A program made the translations under genes and the position numbers. Under the pieces are notes generated by a model. The model was given only the letters and a program-made list of their open reading frames with translations, did not search any database and was not told the origin of the DNA. This document shows positions 18,978-26,379 of a DNA stretch of 64,000 nucleotides, one piece after another; position 1 is the first letter of the stretch, and each line of letters starts with the position of its first letter. Where the stretch lies: assembly GCA_024346835.1 (NCBI GenBank), contig AP024867.1, positions 124,001-188,000 of the forward strand. Reading direction: 5' to 3'. Source of the stretch: Vibrio comitans. GTDB taxonomy: Bacteria > Pseudomonadota > Gammaproteobacteria > Enterobacterales > Vibrionaceae.

Positions 18978-19721
18978 CTAGAAGTAAAATTTATAATTTG
19001 CCCACACTACAGTATCGTCGAACTCTATACTATTTGAGCCAGACTTCATGCTACCAGATGTATTATCGAGTCGTAATTGACCCCAGCGCGTCTTATCATC
19101 TGAAAATGGTGTCGCGATCATCAAGGTCGATTTTAATAGTGAGGTTTCAATATCGCCATTTAAGTAATTATACTCAGGCCAAGCACCAATATAGGTCCCA
19201 TCATTACCAACGGTGTACATCATATAAAGCGCGCCAGATACACCCAATGCGCTATCATCTTTAGCCTTAAAGTGGTTCATTGAGTCTTCTGAATATTCCC
19301 CTGCCAGTAAACCAACTCGAGGAAAAATCTGCAATCCCTCCACACCGACGTTCAGCGCTGCAACGCCCCCTACCGATGCAGAGGTAAACATTGCGTTATC
19401 AATGATATCTATTGACATTGCTGCCCGAGGAACAAGTTGATCCTTCAAAGAGAACACATGAAAATACTGTATTCGACTGTCGGAGTATTTACCCTCTTGG
19501 GTCATGGTACCTTCAATGGTCAACATACCGGTTTGATTGCTCTTATAATTAAAATCAGAAGAGATAGAGCCTTTAACGGAACCTTGATTATTGATACCAA
19601 AAAAAGCTGAAGTGCTTGTTTCTGTAAGATCGGATGGATTGGGAGAGGATTCTTCAGCCAATGCAGAATGAGCAAAAATTAAAGAAAGTATCGATGCGGA
19701 AATATGAGTTAGCTTAGTCAT
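18978..19721 (-). CDS. Exported protein, probable outer-membrane beta-barrel
   Basis: The ATG at 19721 is chosen over an upstream in-frame start because it begins a clean signal peptide (MTKLTHISAS to SALA-EESS). The 247-residue product consists of alternating beta-type segments with many Ser, Gly and Tyr residues, and ends VVWANYKFYF, a terminal-Phe barrel signature. It has no cysteine. No family was recognised. It lies between the deacylase and a divergent LysR gene (19935), so it may be controlled by that regulator. Confidence 0.65.
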   Translation of the reverse strand: MTKLTHISASILSLIFAHSALAEESSPNPSDLTETSTSAFFGINNQGSVKGSISSDFNYKSNQTGMLTIEGTMTQEGKYSDSRIQYFHVFSLKDQLVPRAAMSIDIIDNAMFTSASVGGVAALNVGVEGLQIFPRVGLLAGEYSEDSMNHFKAKDDSALGVSGALYMMYTVGNDGTYIGAWPEYNYLNGDIETSLLKSTLMIATPFSDDKTRWGQLRLDNTSGSMKSGSNSIEFDDTVVWANYKFYF

Positions 19722-19934
19722 TATATACCTGAGTAATGTAAAGTTGTTTAAAAGAAGCAGATGCAAATCGGCTTCTCGGTGCTCAGGTATTTTGATTTCG
19801 AATACTAAAAGTCTTTAATTACGTAGGGCGGATCAAACCCGACCAAAGACTTTCGTCACTTTATCGACCGATAAACAGCAGGGGATAAAAAGATCTGATA
19901 GATTTAAAAAAGACATAATGACAGAGAGAAAGGG

Positions 19935-20843
19935 ATGAATTTCAGCATTGAGCAATTACAGGCATTCGTTGCCGTCTACGAAGAGCGTTCATTCAGTAAG
20001 GCTGCGGCAAGCCTAAACAAACATCGTTCGACCACGGGACAGGTGATCGTTAACCTCGAAGACATACTTGCTGTTGAATTGTTTGAGCGTATCGGTCGCA
20101 CAGTTGAACCTACCAAAGAAGGCAAGTTGCTCTATCACTATGCGAAGATCGCTCTGGAACAATCACGAGTATTCGACAAAATCGCCTTGAGCCTTTCCTA
20201 TGGGGGATTAGAAGAAGTCACCTTTGCTTACCCGAGTGTCACCCCACATAGGCTGCTTTCATCAATCAGAGCCAAGCTGGCTGAAGACTTTCCGAATCTG
20301 ACCGTGAACTTCATAGTCAGAAACAAAGCAGAGATTGAACAAGGAATGCGCGAAGGCGAAATACATTTTGGCCTAGTAATGATCACCAAAGGAAAAGGCA
20401 TCTATAGCGTAGACTCTACCTTCTTGGGTCATATGGAGTTCTTACCTTTTGTGAAAAAAGGGGGAGAGCTTTCCAAGCTTCCTGCATCTGACGTGCTAAA
20501 TGCACTGCGTACAAGTCGCCAATTCATGCTTAAATCCCTCTCTGAAGAAGGCTTTAATGAAATGCTTTTACTCTCTGCCAAACATGATGAGATAGAGCAA
20601 TTAGCGCTTATTATTAAAATGATTCAAGATGATCTTGGCTGGGCATGGCTTCCTAAAGTACTCACAGAGTCACAATACATCACTGATAACCTTCAAGCTT
20701 TAGATGTTGACCAACTGAAAAATGGCATCAAGTTTTCATTTGCTCTATGGAACCCTCATTCCAAGCAAGTGATCGATGTGAAAAGCTCCATAATGTCGGC
20801 CGTTGAAGAGTACATTGCCCATTTTAATACCCTGCAGAGTTAA
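19935..20843 (+). CDS. LysR-family transcriptional regulator
   Basis: A 302-residue LTTR. The HTH is at about residues 18-45 (SFSKAAASLNKHRSTTGQVIVNLED); the unusual HRSTTGQVI recognition helix differs from the usual QSAVS-type. LFERIGRTVEPTKEGKLL follows. The AAAGGG ribosome-binding site sits very close to the ATG. It is divergent from the outer-membrane protein gene with a 213-bp shared upstream region. The effector is unknown. Confidence 0.87.
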   Translation: MNFSIEQLQAFVAVYEERSFSKAAASLNKHRSTTGQVIVNLEDILAVELFERIGRTVEPTKEGKLLYHYAKIALEQSRVFDKIALSLSYGGLEEVTFAYPSVTPHRLLSSIRAKLAEDFPNLTVNFIVRNKAEIEQGMREGEIHFGLVMITKGKGIYSVDSTFLGHMEFLPFVKKGGELSKLPASDVLNALRTSRQFMLKSLSEEGFNEMLLLSAKHDEIEQLALIIKMIQDDLGWAWLPKVLTESQYITDNLQALDVDQLKNGIKFSFALWNPHSKQVIDVKSSIMSAVEEYIAHFNTLQS

Positions 20844-20871
20844 CACTACCGATAACAACAAAGCTTCATGT

Positions 20872-20900
20872 AAAAAAAGAGCCGCTTATTAGCGGCTCTT
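20872..20900 (-). terminator. Terminator of the guaC fragment
   Basis: A perfect 10-bp stem AAGAGCCGCT / AGCGGCTCTT with a TATT loop, followed on the minus strand by seven T. It lies 31 bases after the guaC stop and looks like the gene's native terminator. Confidence 0.8.
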
Positions 20901-20931
20901 CCTACTTCTAATCAAGCATGACTTAGTAGAT

Positions 20932-21180
20932 CTACTCTTTACCGAATACGTTGTTCTCTTGCTCTTGTACACGGATAAACGTTGTACGCTTCGTTAGCTC
21001 TTTAAGCTGTGCTGCACCTACGTATGTACAGGTTGAGCGTACGCCACCTAGGATGTCAGAGATGGTGTTATGAACGCTACCACGGTATGGCAATAGTACG
21101 GTTTTTCCTTCAGCTGCGCGGTATTTTGCAACACCACCAGAGTGCTTCGCCATCGCTGATTCTGAAGACATGCCGTAGAA
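20932..21180 (-). pseudogene. guaC: 3' fragment of GMP reductase gene (last ~82 codons)
   Basis: The translated segment from [16 protein letters not shown] to [15 protein letters not shown] is the C-terminal end of GMP reductase, including the family blocks [27 protein letters not shown] and [18 protein letters not shown]. Full-length GuaC is about 347 residues. Here homology starts abruptly at the Phe codon near 21180, and the sequence upstream is AT-rich and unrelated. No catalytic Cys or nucleotide-binding core remains, so the fragment cannot be active. The native stop and terminator are kept. It lies 0.75 kb from a tyrosine-recombinase module, as expected of a target gene split by integration or a duplicated attachment region. 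Confidence 0.85.
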
Positions 21181-21454
21181 AATCAGGCAAATCATAAATT
21201 TTATATTTATCAATAATTTAATGCATTATGCAACAAAACAAAAAATACGTAAGTCATTGAATAGTGATGGTATGAAATGGATCAAAATGAACTCTGCCGA
21301 CATTTTTGCCGACATTTTATGGTCGCTCGAATTAAGTACCAAAGCAGGAAAAATGCCACTATAGACAATCGCTTTAGCTCGCACCTCCACCTGATAATAT
21401 AAATTTACTATTTATCTATCTGTGAACATTTACAGAAAAGAAAAGGAACTTTCT

Positions 21455-21793
21455 ATGCCTGCAATAGCTAAAGATATCCCAATACTAACCATGAACAATA
21501 CCATGAGTGATACAACTCATGGGTTATTTACGTCTCTGCTACCTTTAAATAAGAGTATAAACACGAAAAATAACGTCGATGTTGCAGACTATATGGTGAG
21601 TATTTTATTCAGTTTTGCCAACTATGGCTTGGTAGTTCAATCAATAGATATCTCATCTAGAACTATCGATGTTATTTTCGGATTCACAGTACAGACGTTT
21701 CAAGTGACATCTCTCTGCATAGATGATACTGGTAGAAATTATGCAGTATTGAGATCAATTCGGCATCGCTACAAAAAAACCAAAATGCTATAA
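21455..21793 (+). CDS. Hypothetical small protein
   Basis: A 112-residue protein. The ATG at 21455 is chosen over an upstream GTG (21422) because AAGGAA stands six bases before it. No signal peptide and no family was recognised. A hydrophobic stretch near the middle (MVSILFSFANYGLVVQSI) could be a buried helix or a weak membrane segment; the C-terminus is basic (RSIRHRYKKTK). It sits in the gap between the guaC fragment and the recombinase module, so it is probably accessory cargo. Confidence 0.5.
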   Translation: MPAIAKDIPILTMNNTMSDTTHGLFTSLLPLNKSINTKNNVDVADYMVSILFSFANYGLVVQSIDISSRTIDVIFGFTVQTFQVTSLCIDDTGRNYAVLRSIRHRYKKTKML

Positions 21794-21926
21794 CGTCCTC
21801 CAACGTAGGTATGTAACACACGAAATATGTTATTCGTATAACACCAGTACCGTGTTATCGAAACTACGAGTACAGGGCAACAAAAAATGAGCTTACACAT
21901 ATAATGTATAAGCTCGTTTTCCATGT

Positions 21927-22247
21927 TTAAGCGATTTCCGCTCTCACTTCACCCGTTGGTTTTGGCATCGGAACCTTGATTGACAAATTGGCCTGCTCGA
22001 CAAAATAGACCAGCACTCGATACTTTTCTTTACGAACCGTCGGTGACTCATGCTCGGTTCGGCGCCAGTAACCAATCAAATGCTTGCGCCCAACTCGCTC
22101 TAATTGCTCTCCTAGGTTCTTCTCATGCTTAAACACATCATCGAATATCTCTATCAGTCGCTTGACCTGTTTTTGCCGATAAGCAATTCCAGGCTTTTTG
22201 TAGTGACGCATCACCGCGTGTATCTGCCGCACCGTGTTTGAGTTCAT
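21927..22247 (-). CDS. Small protein resembling a stand-alone recombinase core-binding domain
   Basis: A 106-residue protein, 87 bases downstream of the recombinase on the same strand. It is helical and basic; the pattern QVKRLIEIFDDVF, then LGEQLERVGRKHLIGYWRRT, then SPTVRKEKYRVLVYF resembles the SAM-like N-terminal domain of tyrosine recombinases (a helix bundle ending in a strand that pairs into the catalytic domain). It has no catalytic Arg-His-Arg-Tyr set. It may act as an accessory DNA-binding or directionality factor for the neighbouring integrase. The resemblance is by eye only. Confidence 0.6.
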   Translation of the reverse strand: MNSNTVRQIHAVMRHYKKPGIAYRQKQVKRLIEIFDDVFKHEKNLGEQLERVGRKHLIGYWRRTEHESPTVRKEKYRVLVYFVEQANLSIKVPMPKPTGEVRAEIA

Positions 22248-22334
22248 ACTTCCTTCCTCATTGATTAAATGAAGAGGTACATAAAACGCTAAGCACCCGG
22301 CAAAAGGTCACGGTTTTTGTTTGTGCAGACACGC

Positions 22335-23351
22335 TTACCCTACATACGCATTGCTGATGCTCAGGCGGTGATGTCCTAGAAGCTTAGAAAGGGCCAGTCG
22401 CACCTCTTTATCACGCTTCGTAGCGTCAGTTACGCTGATATTAAGCGCCTCTGCGAGATAGCGATGATGGGCCTTTCCATGCTCAACTTGGGCCTTTACA
22501 GGAGGTAGAGCACCCATATGTTGCTTGTAATACTCACACGCATAGTGTTTACGCTCACCGTGCGTACGATACCCACAATCAATGCTTTGGTGCTCTCGCC
22601 ATACCGCCGTTTGAAACGCTTTGAAGCTCATAGAAGTCGGTGTGAGGTTGTCATGTCCGGTTTGATATTGGAGCTTCGCGCCTCGCTCTAATGCCTTTCG
22701 TTGGCTGGTTGTATCACAAGGCACATTGCGTGGTTGTCCACCTTTAGTGCCACGCTCAATCACTATTTCAGCATTTACCTGCATCTGCTCTAAAGCCTTA
22801 TTGCAATCCAATAAGGACGCTTCTCGCATTCGCAAACCAAAAGCGCGTTGCAGTTGGGCCAATACGGCAACCGGTTCACTCGCATTGGATACGATATAGT
22901 GATGCTCCGCTGAGCTCGTAGAACCGTCAACGGTGGCTATGCCCGTTTTAGAGGGGTAATCCAACTCTTTGGTTGCCAATACTTTGACAGCCTCGTCGCC
23001 CCTTGCCTGAGCTAAGCAAACATTCACGTGGCTTAGATAATCTCTGGCAGAGGCAGAGCTGAAAGTGGATTCGGATTCAAAGCGCTCTCGGAGATGCTCA
23101 CCAAATTGCAGTACATGAGTTTTCTCAATCTGCTTAAGACGTTTAATGTCAGTATTTTCTTTTAGAAAAGCTGAGAACGCGCGGCAGGCAGGGAGCCTTG
23201 CTAAGTGTGTATTGTTTTTCACCCCACCGAGCTGCTCAAGTGAGGCGTTAATCAAGCATTTGTCTATCTGTCTCGAACCCAATCCAAAGTTAGGCTTGGT
23301 AAAGTTCCGAACACCACTTAAACGGTGCCCGCTGTATTTGGTTTTACGCAT
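22335..23351 (-). CDS. Tyrosine recombinase / integrase of an accessory element
   Basis: A 338-residue integrase. The ATG at 23351 is preferred to an upstream GTG because AGGAG stands seven bases before it. An N-terminal core-binding domain (about residues 60-150) precedes the catalytic domain: the first Arg in FGLRMREASLLDC, the HxxR box in RTHGERKHYACEYY, the GH box in LSKLLGHHRLS and the nucleophile Tyr in ISNAYVG at the C-terminus. It resembles the group of integrases with paired Phage_integr_N and Integrase_1 domains found in vibrios. It is transcribed towards the guaC fragment, the usual position of an island integrase next to its attachment site. Confidence 0.85.
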   Translation of the reverse strand: MRKTKYSGHRLSGVRNFTKPNFGLGSRQIDKCLINASLEQLGGVKNNTHLARLPACRAFSAFLKENTDIKRLKQIEKTHVLQFGEHLRERFESESTFSSASARDYLSHVNVCLAQARGDEAVKVLATKELDYPSKTGIATVDGSTSSAEHHYIVSNASEPVAVLAQLQRAFGLRMREASLLDCNKALEQMQVNAEIVIERGTKGGQPRNVPCDTTSQRKALERGAKLQYQTGHDNLTPTSMSFKAFQTAVWREHQSIDCGYRTHGERKHYACEYYKQHMGALPPVKAQVEHGKAHHRYLAEALNISVTDATKRDKEVRLALSKLLGHHRLSISNAYVG

Positions 23352-24157
23352 AGTTAAACTCCTATTCACTGTTCGTTTAACTAGTGTCAGCTCAATCCTA
23401 GTAGGTTGTCTGTTTGCAGTTTTTTAAGGTTCAACATAGCGGTTGATGCGCAGAAGAGTTTCACTTCTGTATCGATAAATGATTTACGCCTGTTTAAAAC
23501 TGAATGCTTCTCCCTTTGGGAGTCTGTGGCCTTATTGCATGCTCATTCAGTGATGGGGTAACCGCTCCCTTCTACTTTAAGGTCGTGGGCAGTGTTGCAG
23601 CCTCGGTTAGATAGACAGTGTTGTTGGCATCAACAAACGGCTTATTGCATCCTCTGTCTATGTGCTATGTCCTGTGAAGTTAACGAACTCTCTCTTGGTG
23701 GCATTGCGATAATAACGCCAAGCTATTGCTGCTTATCATCGCTCCAAGTCTCTGTTTACGTGCCGTCACTTCCGAAAACTTTTTCTCGTCATGTCAGTGC
23801 GTGCTTGCAGTATAAGGGCTGAGGCCCGCTATGGCACTTCGTCTAATTTCTTGTCAGTAATTAGACGAAGTGTTGACTCCCTGCCTATTGCACATCTGGC
23901 TCGTCATTACAGACTCGCCCACTCACATCAATCAAAAATTTTCTGTTAGTTTTATTTTTTCGCTCAGAGTTCCCTACTTTGCCACTTGGCTTGTGCGTTA
24001 TTCGCATTTCAATGTGCACTCTTGCACCATCACTGAGAGTAGGAAAAATTCGTGTCCAAAAAGATTGTGTTGAGGTTTTATCGCGCGAGATGATGACTAG
24101 TATCGCTGAGTGTCTTTGAAAAGAAAAACAACGTTTTCCATTGCGTCATATTCGAAA
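23352..24157. other. Structured non-coding stretch upstream of the recombinase
   Basis: No convincing gene here; the longest open frames are cysteine-rich, lack ribosome-binding sites and do not look like proteins. The stretch is rich in short repeats: CAGAAG/CTTCTG hairpin (23451-23469), CTCCC/GGGAG (about 23510-23522), a CTTATTGCAT direct repeat (23531-23540, 23641-23650), ATAGACAG paired with CTGTCTAT (about 23610-23656), and the strong hairpin at 23835-23872. It may hold recombinase-binding sites. Confidence 0.45.
23835..23872. repeat. Perfect 14-bp inverted repeat
   Basis: Arms CACTTCGTCTAATT and AATTAGACGAAGTG surround a 10-base loop. There is no T tract on either side, so it is not a standard terminator. 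It lies in the structured region between the recombinase and the small unknown genes. Confidence 0.7.
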
Positions 24158-24330
24158 AAAGAAAAGCCACTCCGAAATGAAGTGGCTCATAACAAGACAG
24201 AACTAACACTGCCTATTTTAAGAGGTGAATGGCGACGCAGAAGGATGGGACTATCTTGTGAGTGACACTCGCTTTTCACTTCTGCATCGCCTTTCCCTGA
24301 AATAGGCACAGTCATTACCTCACAATAGAG
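24158..24330 (-). ncRNA. Candidate minus-strand structured RNA with its own terminator
   Basis: A nested hairpin spans 24210-24308: outer arms TGCCTATTT / AAATAGGCA and inner arms GGCGACGCAGAAG / CTTCTGCATCGCC. It is followed on the minus strand by a terminator (AGCCACTTC / GGAGTGGCT, 24163-24187) with TTTTCTTTTTT. In both stems the one non-Watson-Crick position is a G-U pair on the minus strand but an A-C mismatch on the plus strand, which argues for a minus-strand RNA. A weak promoter-like TTGAAA lies near 24345. Start and function are unknown. Confidence 0.5.
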
Positions 24331-24495
24331 CGTTACGCTTTTTTCTTTTTCAAACATATACGATTAAAGAAACAGCTCTATGTGAGTACACAATTAAACA
24401 CTGACTCTCTCATCTTTCACTTCAACTCTCCCTACCTCTTATGACTGCAAATCGCAGCACATTCACTTCGTTTAACCACAGGTAGGGATATCACA

Positions 24496-24789
24496 ATGAA
24501 TCAAAATACACAGGCAACCACGCCTGAGCATGCCAGCACATCAGATAATGGCACTACGCAACAAACACTGAAAAAGGTTCAGTATCATTTACACCAAGTA
24601 ATGGCACCGAACTGGCAAAGTGGATACGTCACGAAAGACATCATGTACCAATTGATGAGTCATCGAATGGGGTATGAGTTCAGTATCGAAAACGTATCTA
24701 GCGTTGAGGAGGGGCGAGCAGCATATCGATGGGCTCTGTACTTCAACAAGATGTTTGAAGCTGAGCGCCAAGTAATGCGCCACTGGTAA
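24496..24789 (+). CDS. Hypothetical small protein
   Basis: A 97-residue protein of unknown family. The first 25 residues are low-complexity and polar (Thr, Asn, Gln, Ser); the rest looks like a folded helical domain with conserved-looking aromatic residues (GYVTKDIMYQLMSHRMGYEF, AAYRWALYFNKMF). No signal peptide or membrane segment. GGTAGGGA upstream can serve as ribosome-binding site. A strong terminator follows directly, which supports a real transcript. It is probably accessory cargo of the region. Confidence 0.6.
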   Translation: MNQNTQATTPEHASTSDNGTTQQTLKKVQYHLHQVMAPNWQSGYVTKDIMYQLMSHRMGYEFSIENVSSVEEGRAAYRWALYFNKMFEAERQVMRHW

Positions 24790-24793
24790 AACA

Positions 24794-24834
24794 AAAATTC
24801 ACGCAGAGGCATCGCTTTTGCGTGAATTTTTATT
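24794..24834 (+). terminator. Terminator of the small gene ending at 24789
   Basis: A perfect 12-bp stem AAAATTCACGCA / TGCGTGAATTTT with a 13-base loop, followed by TTATTT. Confidence 0.85.
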
Positions 24835-25023
24835 TGGACGCAGTGGGTGGAGCATTGCCCAATACACTTTCTCAGTTTATGGACTCTCGAAGAGACGCTT
24901 ATGACAAGCCTATATACTTTTTGCCGGCCAACACTAAAATCATGACTTCAAATTTGCCTTACCTCATGTGTCGCCCACTTCAGGGCTACGTACTGTGATT
25001 GAATAAAAAATAAGGTAGATATC

Positions 25024-25200
25024 ATGACAAAAATCGAACTGCTCCTCCTCATAGACGCCCTTGAAAACAAGATACGCTACATTGAGGAAGGAACTGAAGA
25101 ACTAAGAGAACGAGTGCGTGAATTACGAGTAAAGTTTTATCAAGAACATGGTTTAAGTAACGGTAAGAAAGAGGGACCATCGATTGTACGTTCAAACTAG
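25024..25200 (+). CDS. Short coiled-coil-like protein (58 aa)
   Basis: An ATG with AAGGTAG upstream opens a 58-codon frame ending in TAG at 25198-25200. The product is highly charged and helical, with a leucine/isoleucine heptad (LLLLIDALENKIRYIEEG, then EELRERVRELRVKF), suggesting a short coiled coil or dimerising regulator. A strong terminator follows 50 bases later, which supports expression. No family was recognised; small antitoxin- or regulator-like roles are possible but unproven. Confidence 0.55.
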   Translation: MTKIELLLLIDALENKIRYIEEGTEELRERVRELRVKFYQEHGLSNGKKEGPSIVRSN

Positions 25201-25250
25201 AACGCTGACTTAACGTCGAACTTCACATTTCACGTTCATCGAGAGTGAAC

Positions 25251-25285
25251 AAAAGCCTACCAGATATACACTGGTAGGCTTTTTT
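25251..25285 (+). terminator. Strong terminator after the 58-aa gene
   Basis: A perfect 13-bp stem AAAAGCCTACCAG / CTGGTAGGCTTTT with a 7-base loop and T tract; it could also work on the minus strand. Confidence 0.85.
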
Positions 25286-25377
25286 AGGCTATGTGGAGTT
25301 CATCATCAGTCCGATACTCAGTCAGATTAAACAGTAGGTCTGGCAATCAACTACATAAAGCAGTGTTTTTTCTCAAA

Positions 25378-25758
25378 TCAAGATTCTACTTCTTCAAGAG
25401 GCACCTTGATTCGACCATCTTGCGTCTCTAGGTCAATGATTGAAACACGTGCACCCAGTGCGCTATCAGTTTGCTGTTCAATCAAGTGATTCAACACACC
25501 TTGAGCATAAAAGTTGTGTTGTTTGTGAGCAATAAGCGCTAGATGGTAAATACTGCCACTGCTTTGTGGAAATACACAGATGTCACCTTCCATAAAGGTA
25601 GAGTCTAAGTCGTCTGCACCCGAGCTGAGTCTCCATTTATCTGGGTCAGCAAAACCACCCACCCAACTGCCAAAAACCTGATAAAAATGTGACTGCCCTG
25701 GGATTTCAACCTTGAGAATGCACCATCCTTCAGGCTCATAGATTCGTTCCATCTTCAT
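25378..25758 (-). CDS. Hypothetical cytoplasmic protein
   Basis: A frame of up to 134 codons; the ATG at 25758 or the one at 25752 (MERIYEPEGW) is the likely start, with GTGAGAG just upstream; a GTG further up is less likely. The product is acidic with mixed alpha/beta character (WCILKVEIPGQSHFYQVFGSWVGGF; GDICVFPQSSGSIYHLAL) and no signal or membrane segment. No family was recognised. It stands alone, convergent with the preceding small genes. Confidence 0.6.
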   Translation of the reverse strand: MKMERIYEPEGWCILKVEIPGQSHFYQVFGSWVGGFADPDKWRLSSGADDLDSTFMEGDICVFPQSSGSIYHLALIAHKQHNFYAQGVLNHLIEQQTDSALGARVSIIDLETQDGRIKVPLEEVES

Positions 25759-25782
25759 ACTCTCACTTAATACCAAACACAC

Positions 25783-26379
25783 CCCAAGTCTATCCGGTAA
25801 AAAGACAAAAATAGTCGCTAAATAAGATTATGTTCACCACTGCTAAGCAACGCTCTACTCATCATAGATAGTCAGTTCACCGTCACTCTAGTTATCGCCC
25901 TCATGTTTTGCTGGATTCTACAAATACAATTTTTAAGAGCACTGGAGAACCAAGAGGTTTAACACGTTTCTAGACATTTATGAGTTACTACCCATAAAGA
26001 ATTCTGGCTTTGGGATTACTTCGGGTATTACGACCACAATGAATATGACTGGCCAAATACCCTTATCCGCTGCACCACTCGATGGGTGTAAATAGTAAAC
26101 TCAACCGACTCTAGTTGCTTCCTTTCAAGTGGCTAAGTCAGCTAATTATTAAGCTGACTTTTCAATTTACCGTCTATCTGACCGTATGCAAAAAAGCGAA
26201 TTATTGCCTCCTGGTAACCCAGCGACCCGGCAACATTAACCAAACTGTAACTTAAAAGTACAAATCATATCTTAATTGATACGTATGATTCGGTTCCTGC
26301 ATTGCAATGTAATCCATTATTCGACTCAAGCTCAATTGCGAGTCCAAGCCTATAACTTAAAAATACAAAAGAACTATCA
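25783..26379. other. Long intergenic region with a 17-bp direct repeat
   Basis: No gene is recognisable. A 17-bp element, TAACTTAAAAGTACAAA, occurs at 26248-26264 and again with one change at 26353-26369, just before the PAP2 gene. The spacing of 105 bp places it in the promoter/leader of that gene. A short open frame at 25993-26091 (ends RCTTRWV) has no start codon and may be a remnant. Confidence 0.4.

Noticed and set aside
23592..24073. Two open frames of 76 and 67 codons
   Set aside because: No ribosome-binding site, odd Cys/Ser-rich composition, and overlap with several hairpins; judged non-coding.
20932..25782. A Tn7-like CRISPR-associated transposon at guaC
   Set aside because: guaC is a known attachment gene for such elements, but no tnsA/B/C, tniQ, cas genes or repeat-spacer array occur here; a tyrosine recombinase is present instead, and the insertion would lie downstream rather than inside guaC.
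25993..26091. Plus-strand segment that reads like a protein end (DYFGYYDHNEYDW)
   Set aside because: No start codon or upstream continuation; too short to support even as a pseudogene.
26248..26369. Pho-box control of the PAP2 phosphatase
   Set aside because: The first copy starts CTGTAAC, but the required second CTGTCAT-like half-site is missing; only the direct repeat is reported.
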